Positions 6,125 through 11,017 of a stretch of DNA of 11,017 bases are shown piece by piece. The position numbers and the translations under genes are program-made. Source of the DNA: CAYVZZ01 sp964456185. GTDB lineage: Bacteria > Pseudomonadota > Gammaproteobacteria > Pseudomonadales > Alcanivoracaceae. Every line of letters starts with the position of its first letter. Position 1 is the stretch's first letter. The notes under the pieces are model-generated. The model was given only the letters and a program-made list of their open reading frames with translations. It ran no database searches and was not told where the DNA came from. Location: positions 1 through 11,017 of the forward strand of contig CAYVZZ010000072.1 of NCBI GenBank assembly GCA_964456185.1, in the 5' to 3' direction.

Positions 6125-7150
6125 TTAGACGGGACTAATCAAGCGGGCGCGACAGCGGCGCTTAGGGGCTTGGCCATCTAATGTCGAATTAACAAATTGT
6201 CCGATTTCATTAACCGCCATGCGCGCTTCAGGCATCCAGCCTGCCAACACCTGAAATACGTGCATCATGTTGTCCCACACCTGAATGCGGCAAGGCGTAT
6301 TAGCCGCACGGGCATTGGCGGCAATTCGTGCGGCATCATCATAGAGTATTTCCGAACTACTCACCTGAATAAACAGCGGCGGCAGGCCGGACAGGTCGGC
6401 GTAAACCGGTGAGATAAACGGGTCTTCCTCGTTGCTGTGCTTGCTGTACGACGCCGACACAAAACGTAATGCGTTTACCGGAATCATTTGCTCGGAGTCT
6501 TCATTCGTTATGACCGACTCGCCCTGGCAACTGAGGTCTGTCCAAGGACTAATCATGACGCCACCTGCGGGTAGTGGGATGCCCTTCTCACGCAGTTTTA
6601 ACAGGGTGACCAACACCAAGTTACCGCCTGCGGAATCGCCCCCCAAGATGATATCCTTGGGTTTGTAACCACGTTTTAGCAAGCCTTTATAGGCAGCCAC
6701 GGCGTCTTCCAAGGGAGCCGGATAGGTCCAGTCTGGCGGCTGACGGTAATCAAGCGCCAATACCTTGGCGCGACAGGCTCGGCTTAACCGCCAAGTTAGC
6801 GCCCGGTGAGAGCGCGGCGAGCCAAAGAAATAGCCACCGCCATGAAAATACAGCATGACGCGCCCGGATACGATGTGTCGCCCGGTTGCCAGCCACTCGC
6901 CCGGTACACCGCCCGGATGCGCGGGAGAAATGTGTACGTCCGAGTTGACCGGCAAGGCCAAGGTAACCGTATCGAAGCCAAGCTGGGAGAATTTCATTAC
7001 TCGTGGTGTGAAACGCACACGCGAGGCAACCGGCTTAACGATATTACGCATAAAAAGCGCTACAGCGCGCGATTGCCAACTGAAAGAGGGAAAGTATTCG
7101 GCGGCCAATTGCAACTTGCTGGTCTGTTCTGCTGCCTTCTGCTGGCTCAT
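6125..7150 (-). CDS. HSL-family alpha/beta hydrolase (carboxylesterase/lipase)
   Basis: 341 aa, hormone-sensitive-lipase type, hydrolysing carboxylic esters or lactones. Oxyanion motif HGGGYFFGSP at 103-112, nucleophile GGDSAGG with S173, and H297 in MMHVFQ. At the acid position, SSEILYDD (265-272) has E267 where many family members have Asp, as I recall from relatives of the epsilon-lactone hydrolase type. YPAPLEDA (143-150) is the usual family helix start. There is no signal peptide; the N-terminus is soluble, so it is probably cytoplasmic or loosely membrane-bound (hydrophobic helix ALFMRNIVKPVA at 31-42). ATG is preceded by a near-perfect Shine-Dalgarno AAAGGAGGT (complement of 7156-7164). 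It is the last gene of the minus-strand operon, 43 nt after nadK, so it may be translated more strongly than its neighbours. The basic tail (KRRCRAR) is unexplained. Substrate unknown. Confidence 0.93.
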   Translation of the reverse strand: MSQQKAAEQTSKLQLAAEYFPSFSWQSRAVALFMRNIVKPVASRVRFTPRVMKFSQLGFDTVTLALPVNSDVHISPAHPGGVPGEWLATGRHIVSGRVMLYFHGGGYFFGSPRSHRALTWRLSRACRAKVLALDYRQPPDWTYPAPLEDAVAAYKGLLKRGYKPKDIILGGDSAGGNLVLVTLLKLREKGIPLPAGGVMISPWTDLSCQGESVITNEDSEQMIPVNALRFVSASYSKHSNEEDPFISPVYADLSGLPPLFIQVSSSEILYDDAARIAANARAANTPCRIQVWDNMMHVFQVLAGWMPEARMAVNEIGQFVNSTLDGQAPKRRCRARLISPV

Positions 7151-7155
7151 TTACT

Positions 7156-7164
7156 ACCTCCTTT
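7156..7164 (-). promoter_or_regulatory. Near-consensus Shine-Dalgarno of the esterase gene
   Basis: On the minus strand the sequence reads AAAGGAGGT followed by AGTAA and ATG. It is the strongest ribosome binding site in the window and implies high translation independent of nadK. Confidence 0.85.
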
Positions 7165-7193
7165 ATAAAACCCGTTTCGTGGCCGTGAATAAC

Positions 7194-8081
7194 CTAGTGA
7201 CGATCGACCGGGCTGCCCCAGCCAAGTTTCGACCGGCATGACTGATAAAAATTGTGATCTCTTGGATGCAACAATTTCAGCTTATGCGGCTTTTTACGCA
7301 CACGAATCACATCGCCTGCCTGTACACGCACCCCGGTTTGCCCATCACAACTCACCAAAGGTGAAGCGCCACGTGACAAAGGTTTTAATTTAATCTCGCT
7401 ATTACCGCTGATCACCAATGGCCGACTGGTTAGCGTGTGAGGATTCATCGGCACCAACACCATGGCGTCTATTTTCGGGTGCATAATAGGCCCACCACCC
7501 GATAGAGCATAAGCCGTAGAGCCCGTCGGTGTGGCGATAATCAGCCCGTCTGCCCTTTGTTTATAAACAAACAGGCCGTCGATATACAGCTCAAACTCAA
7601 TCATGTGGACGGAGTCGCCAGCTAGCAAGACGACATCGTTTAGCGCACAGCCTTCGCCGAGTCGCACTTTGCCACGATGCGCTTCCATATCGAGCAAAAA
7701 CCGTTTTTCTTCTTCAAATTTTCCGTCTAATACTTCACCGACCAGGGTTTGTAAATCAGACGGCAGAATATCCGTGAGGAAACCTAAGCGGCCTCGGTTA
7801 ACGCCCAACACAGGGACACCGTATCGCGCTAATTTGCGAGCAGCACCCAATAGACTGCCGTCGCCACCGACCACAATGACCAGGTCGCAGCTTTGCCCTA
7901 GCTGACGGTGGCTGCCCGCCTGCAACGTTAGCTCCGGCAAGCATTGCGGCAGAGAATGGTGCAATATGACGCGGCAGTTACGTCGCTGCAAAAAGTGGAT
8001 AAGCTGACGTAATGAATACAGCGATTGCTCACTATCGGTTTTGGATATCAGCCCAATATTGCGAAATGAAGGAGTTGTCAT
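7194..8081 (-). CDS. nadK: NAD kinase
   Basis: Phosphorylates NAD at the 2'-hydroxyl of its adenosine ribose to make NADP in the cytoplasm. 295 aa, the normal bacterial length. Motifs in order: VVGGDGSLLGAAR (70-82) with catalytic D74, GVNRGRLGFLTD (93-104), ALNDVV (146-151, the NE/D motif), RADGLIIATPTGSTAYALSGGGP (176-198, spanning the NAD-binding loop), and CDGQ (245-248). The start has only a weak GCGGAA in front, which lies inside the end of the upstream gene; the 4-nt gap suggests coupled translation. Second to last gene of the minus-strand operon, directly behind the cyclic-nucleotide/rhodanese protein, which could place NADP supply under the same signal. Nothing odd in the protein. 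Confidence 0.98.
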   Translation of the reverse strand: MTTPSFRNIGLISKTDSEQSLYSLRQLIHFLQRRNCRVILHHSLPQCLPELTLQAGSHRQLGQSCDLVIVVGGDGSLLGAARKLARYGVPVLGVNRGRLGFLTDILPSDLQTLVGEVLDGKFEEEKRFLLDMEAHRGKVRLGEGCALNDVVLLAGDSVHMIEFELYIDGLFVYKQRADGLIIATPTGSTAYALSGGGPIMHPKIDAMVLVPMNPHTLTSRPLVISGNSEIKLKPLSRGASPLVSCDGQTGVRVQAGDVIRVRKKPHKLKLLHPRDHNFYQSCRSKLGWGSPVDRH

Positions 8082-8085
8082 CGCG

Positions 8086-9162
8086 TTAGTTCCGCTCTGC
8101 CATCATCTCTTTTAGCTGGACTTCTTGTCGATTCATGCCACCCTCCAGCACAAACACTTCACGGCCTGCGCCGTTAAGCAAAAACGCAGCGGCAGTGCTT
8201 CGACTGCCTGTATCACAACAGGCGATGTAGCGCTTGTTGTTTTGTAGCAAACGCGATTTCAAACGTAGCACGTTAAGCGGCATATTAACGGCATCGGCCA
8301 GATGAAAGGCTTCAAACTCATCGGCGGTGCGCACATCAAGCCATATTGCGCCATCGGCTACCAACTCTTTTGCGCGCGCCGCATCAATGTCTTGCACAAT
8401 AGGTTCACGCAGCAGTTCATCAAAGTCGGCACGATCCAAGCGCATGAGAATGCCGTCAGTTGCCATGGTGATGTTGGCGTTTCGCGGTTTTCCAGAGAGT
8501 AAGGCATCTTCACCAAACCATTCACCATGATCTAACATGGCCACAGAAGTTGCTTCGCTGGCACCTTCGGCCAAGATCGACACTTCACAAACGCCATCTT
8601 TGATAATGTAGCAGCAATCCGCCGGGTCACCCTGACGGATGACCTCTTCGCCGGCTTTTTTGCGTAATGGATGAAGACGCTGAAATATCTGCAAGATATT
8701 ACTTGGTGGCACGCGATAAAACAGCGATGACCCGAGTAAACGCACCATCCATTCGCGATCTTCGCGGTAAGCGGCATTGGTGTTGATATCGTGAATGACA
8801 TACCCCGCCGATTGATCCCACGCCAAAATATTGTCTAACCGCGTGCTATCAAAACAAATGACACTGGTATCCGTGGCGGCAATGGCGCTTTTATGCCGCG
8901 GCTGGTAGGCATCCAGCGGGTGCCAAGATGCCAAATCGCCAGCATTAACTGTTTCTTTTTTCCCAACCTCGTCAATTAGCGACACACTACCTGCTAATAG
9001 AAAAACAGTACGGTTATCATTGTCTCCGCGAGAAAATAAAGTGTCGCCTGTCTTGTAATGTTGCAACGCTTGCGTTTCCAATAAGCGATCCAACTGTGCG
9101 TCCGTCAATGCGTTTATTGGCACGAACGTTTGCAACAATGTTTTGTTAATAGAATCATTCAT
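8086..9162 (-). CDS. Tandem cyclic-nucleotide-binding domains fused to rhodanese
   Basis: 358 aa, three domains. The first CAP/CRP-like domain (about 10-130) has the strand pattern TLFSRGDNDNRTVFLLAGSV but no recognisable phosphate-binding cassette (DLASWHPLDAYQPRHKSA), so it may not bind a nucleotide. The second (about 140-258) has a good cassette, GEWFGEDALLSGKPRNAN (213-230) with E218 and R227, as in cAMP-binding domains. The rhodanese domain (about 265-355) has LDVRTADEF (275-283) and the active loop CDTGSRS with C316 and R321, so sulfur transfer or persulfide binding is possible. There is no DNA-binding domain and no membrane segment, so it is a cytoplasmic sensor rather than a CRP-type activator. 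AGGGA lies before the ATG. Gaps are 11 nt to the upstream gene and 4 nt to nadK. Role unknown; a cyclic-nucleotide-gated sulfurtransferase is inference. Confidence 0.93.
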   Translation of the reverse strand: MNDSINKTLLQTFVPINALTDAQLDRLLETQALQHYKTGDTLFSRGDNDNRTVFLLAGSVSLIDEVGKKETVNAGDLASWHPLDAYQPRHKSAIAATDTSVICFDSTRLDNILAWDQSAGYVIHDINTNAAYREDREWMVRLLGSSLFYRVPPSNILQIFQRLHPLRKKAGEEVIRQGDPADCCYIIKDGVCEVSILAEGASEATSVAMLDHGEWFGEDALLSGKPRNANITMATDGILMRLDRADFDELLREPIVQDIDAARAKELVADGAIWLDVRTADEFEAFHLADAVNMPLNVLRLKSRLLQNNKRYIACCDTGSRSTAAAFLLNGAGREVFVLEGGMNRQEVQLKEMMAERN

Positions 9163-9173
9163 TGCACTTTTCC

Positions 9174-10550
9174 CTAACGGAATTTAAGGACATTTTCGAT
9201 TGCTTGGTCCGACCGGCAATGCGAACAACGATTGGTGTTACAGTCTGATTCACCCGGCTTAAATTGGTTTGGCACATCAACTCGGATCACCCGCTTACCG
9301 CAACAATTGCCGCCAATTTTCACTTGGCAAACCGGGTTCTCATAGTGCTTCAGCCATGCCTTGTAGTGCTCTTCGGTGACTAGACACTTGCGTGCCGCGA
9401 AGGCAATGGGGTTTTGCATATAGTCGGTGATTTCGTTGGCCTGAATAGAGATATGACCGGCACCGGGATGGAATGCAATAAAGTTAAGCCCGAGTTCTTG
9501 CAACTTCTTCAGCAGTTTTTCCACCCCACTGTTGGCCATTTTAACCTGATCGTGGCGTGCTTCATCGACTTGCTGTTGCAAATCGGCCACTTTTTCTTCT
9601 GCTTTAAGGATTTCCATTTCCTTTCCGTGCATTTTTTCCGCCAGAAGTGCGCGCTCTTCTTCGAGGCGCTGCTCCAACGCAACACGATATTGCTCGGTTA
9701 ATAATTCGATCTCACTGCCATGCTCATGGCTACGGCTCATTTGCTCTTTCAAGTTTTCATCAAGCGAATGCACTTGCGCACGCAGAGATTCATTCTGGTC
9801 TTTAAGCGCCGCATTTTGTGACTTCAACGATTTAAATTGCATCAACACCTTTTCTAGCTGGGTGTTGAGGATTTCTTCCTTCTGCTGCTGGGCATAACGC
9901 AGCTGGGCAATTTCTTCTTTGTGCGCGTTTTCTTCTGTTTTAGCGCGCAAACGAAGCTCTTTTAATGTTCGCGCCAGGCGATCACGCTCTTTGTTATCGG
10001 CCTCAACATCCTGCGCTGTCGGATCGGGAGCCTCCTGCTTTAATACGGGCGGCGGGGTGACATCCAACACCGGTACGTTCGGTTCATCTTGGCCGTCACC
10101 CTGCTCAAAATACAACCCCATTTTCCGACCGCGTTTCTTCAACACATCACGAATGGCAATAAAATCATTTGCACTGGATTTGATATTTGGATCCCACAGC
10201 TGACTTTGGTGCCAGGCTACAGGACATTGACTGCGACAGGCCAACCGAATGGGACCCGCGCCCATATCCGGCCCTTGCTCGCTGTGCTCAGCCAGATGGC
10301 GTAGTGGAATATTCCAAGTGCTATCGGCCAACCCGTTGTCATCGAAGTCGAGATAGAACAGCACTAGTGCTTGCACGAATAGCTGAGGATTAACCAAGCA
10401 ATACGCTAACTTGACCGTCTGCCCCGCATATTCGGGCATGCCTACCATGCCATCAAGAATCGCTTCGAAGTCTACGTACAGCATGCTTCTGGTCACTTTG
10501 TTCTTGCCAAAAAACAATACTGCTTCTGAGGTAACTGCAGATATTTCCAT
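9174..10550 (-). CDS. Coiled-coil protein with C-terminal cysteine cluster, function unknown
   Basis: 458 aa from ATG 10550, which has AAGG six bases in front; a longer reading from 10628 adds 26 unusual residues and has no such site. I do not recognise a named family with certainty. Seen: a globular N-terminal part (1-150) with VLFFGKNKVTRSMLYVDFEA and an acidic loop FYLDFDDNGLADSTW (65-79), a linker rich in Pro (about 155-180), a long coiled coil (about 185-353, repeated Glu/Lys/Gln heptads such as LEEERALLAEKMHGKEME), then a small domain with GLNFIAFHPGAGHISI (354-369). Near the end sit C408, C416, C417, C437, C442 and C445, the last as C-x4-C-x2-C, which could hold zinc. No signal peptide or membrane helix. 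First gene of the minus-strand operon with the cyclic-nucleotide protein and nadK. A structural or scaffold role is only a guess. Confidence 0.85.
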   Translation of the reverse strand: MEISAVTSEAVLFFGKNKVTRSMLYVDFEAILDGMVGMPEYAGQTVKLAYCLVNPQLFVQALVLFYLDFDDNGLADSTWNIPLRHLAEHSEQGPDMGAGPIRLACRSQCPVAWHQSQLWDPNIKSSANDFIAIRDVLKKRGRKMGLYFEQGDGQDEPNVPVLDVTPPPVLKQEAPDPTAQDVEADNKERDRLARTLKELRLRAKTEENAHKEEIAQLRYAQQQKEEILNTQLEKVLMQFKSLKSQNAALKDQNESLRAQVHSLDENLKEQMSRSHEHGSEIELLTEQYRVALEQRLEEERALLAEKMHGKEMEILKAEEKVADLQQQVDEARHDQVKMANSGVEKLLKKLQELGLNFIAFHPGAGHISIQANEITDYMQNPIAFAARKCLVTEEHYKAWLKHYENPVCQVKIGGNCCGKRVIRVDVPNQFKPGESDCNTNRCSHCRSDQAIENVLKFR

Positions 10551-10677
10551 TTTTAGCCTTGATCTAGTTCTTATGCATTGGCGTCGTTGGACTTTACGGT
10601 CTAACTGTAAATGTCGACAACCTGACAATAATAGTCAAGTCATTGTGACAATGCGCAAACCGGTTTCACACATGCCA
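10551..10677 (-). promoter_or_regulatory. Upstream region of the minus-strand operon
   Basis: The operon promoter must lie here because a strong terminator precedes it. On the minus strand TTGTCA occurs twice (complements of 10646-10651 and 10623-10628), each matching -35 TTGACA in five of six bases, but no good -10 stands 16-18 bases further. CATTGT-G-ACAATG at 10641-10653 is a perfect 6+6 inverted repeat overlapping the first TTGTCA and could be an operator. Exact start not determined. Confidence 0.4.
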
Positions 10678-10716
10678 GACACAAAAAACCCCGGATCAAC
10701 CGGGGTTTTTTGTGTC
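10678..10716. terminator. Strong intrinsic terminator of the OmpA-family gene
   Basis: A 17-bp perfect stem (10678-10694 with 10700-10716) with the 5-base loop ATCAA. The stem has a CCCCGG/CCGGGG core and A6/T6 arms, so a T-run follows the GC core on both strands and it can work in either direction. It lies 14 bases beyond the stop of the minus-strand OmpA-family gene and isolates it from the operon that starts at 10550. Confidence 0.93.
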
Positions 10717-10730
10717 TTACTCAGCAGGCC

Positions 10731-11017
10731 TTACTTGTTTTGGAATTGAGCTTCCTTGACCTGTGCTTCAACAGTTACTTCAACGCGACGGTTTTGAGCG
10801 CGACCTTCTGCAGTTGAGTTATCTGCAATCGGGTTAGCTTCACCGTGGCCTTCAACATCAATACGAGCCGCATCAACATTGAAGTGGTTAACCAGCACAG
10901 TCTTCACTGCTTCTGCGCGTTCTTTAGACAGGCGCTTGTTAAGGCTGGCTGAACCTGAGCTATCAGTGTAGCCGTCCAACTGCAGGTTGGCAGAAGGATA
11001 GTGCTTGGCAAACTGTG
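10731..11017 (-). CDS. OmpA/OprF-type outer-membrane protein, C-terminal peptidoglycan-binding domain (partial)
   Basis: Only the last 95 complete codons are in the window; the 5' part lies beyond the right edge. Reading begins QFAKHYPSANLQLDGYTDSS, with no start codon needed at the edge. The domain is the OmpA-like fold that holds the outer membrane to peptidoglycan: the GYTD aspartate and the arginine in LSKERAEAV are the usual diaminopimelate-binding pair, followed by VEGHGEANPIADNSTAEGRAQNRRVEVTVEA. The wording is close to the C-terminus of Pseudomonas OprF as I remember it. A short tail (QVKEAQFQNK) ends the protein. The N-terminal part (beta barrel or lipoprotein anchor) is unseen, so an OprF-like porin is likely but a smaller OmpA-domain protein is not excluded. 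Followed by its own strong terminator. Confidence 0.93.
   Translation of the reverse strand, partial: QFAKHYPSANLQLDGYTDSSGSASLNKRLSKERAEAVKTVLVNHFNVDAARIDVEGHGEANPIADNSTAEGRAQNRRVEVTVEAQVKEAQFQNK

Noticed and set aside
6806..7241. Plus-strand frames opposite the esterase start
   Set aside because: They are shadows of the esterase and the end of nadK; no ribosome binding site or domain was seen.
9414..9701. 95-aa hydrophobic plus-strand frame rich in Phe and Leu
   Set aside because: It is the complement of the Glu/Lys-rich coiled coil on the minus strand, which naturally gives Phe/Leu/Ser codons.
10550..10628. 26-residue N-terminal extension of the coiled-coil protein
   Set aside because: The extension is Arg/Cys/Gln-rich and lacks a ribosome binding site, while ATG 10550 has AAGG at good distance.
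1..11017. CRISPR array, insertion sequence, tRNA, toxin-antitoxin or phage genes
   Set aside because: No direct repeat array, transposase, tRNA fold or short toxin-antitoxin pair could be found by reading both strands.

Overview
The window looks like chromosome of a free-living, probably marine, gammaproteobacterium of the Pseudomonas/Marinobacter/Spongiibacter kind. This rests on the OprF-type OmpA tail at the right edge, an intermediate-GC base composition, and the mix of metE, nadK and lipid-type alpha/beta hydrolases. It is an inference from protein style, not a database match. There is no sign of phage, insertion sequence, CRISPR, tRNA or rRNA. Coding density is high and all genes are intact apart from the one cut by the right edge.

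Left part, plus strand: metE (cobalamin-independent methionine synthase, 64-2355) ends in a strong intrinsic terminator at 2382-2426. A 188-nt AT-rich gap follows. It ends in a perfect 11+11 bp inverted repeat (2570-2595) directly in front of a four-gene plus-strand cassette. The cassette encodes: (1) a protein of the 'predicted metal-dependent hydrolase' type, which actually carries a complete ferritin-like di-iron ligand pattern and a membrane segment (2615-3463); (2) an M24 (pita-bread) protein that appears to have lost its metal ligands (3537-4334); (3) an alpha/beta hydrolase with an Asp nucleophile, resembling the N-terminal half of mycobacterial EphD but without the short-chain dehydrogenase half (4337-5242); and (4) a cysteine-free MerR-family regulator (5239-6093). 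Genes 2-4 are packed with a 2-nt gap and a 4-nt overlap, while a hairpin sits between genes 1 and 2. A di-iron oxygenase-like protein next to an epoxide-hydrolase-like protein, a dead peptidase fold and a dedicated regulator suggests a small regulated lipid or hydrophobic-compound oxidation module. This is the most interesting part of the window.

Right part, minus strand, reading from right to left: the C-terminal 95 codons of an OmpA/OprF-type outer-membrane protein (10731 to the edge) end in a 17-bp perfect terminator. Then comes a probable four-gene operon: a 458-aa coiled-coil protein with a C-terminal cysteine cluster (9174-10550), a protein with two cyclic-nucleotide-binding domains and a rhodanese domain (8086-9162), NAD kinase nadK (7194-8081) and an HSL-family esterase (6125-7150). 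Gaps are 11, 4 and 43 nt. The plus-strand cassette and this operon converge at 6094-6124.
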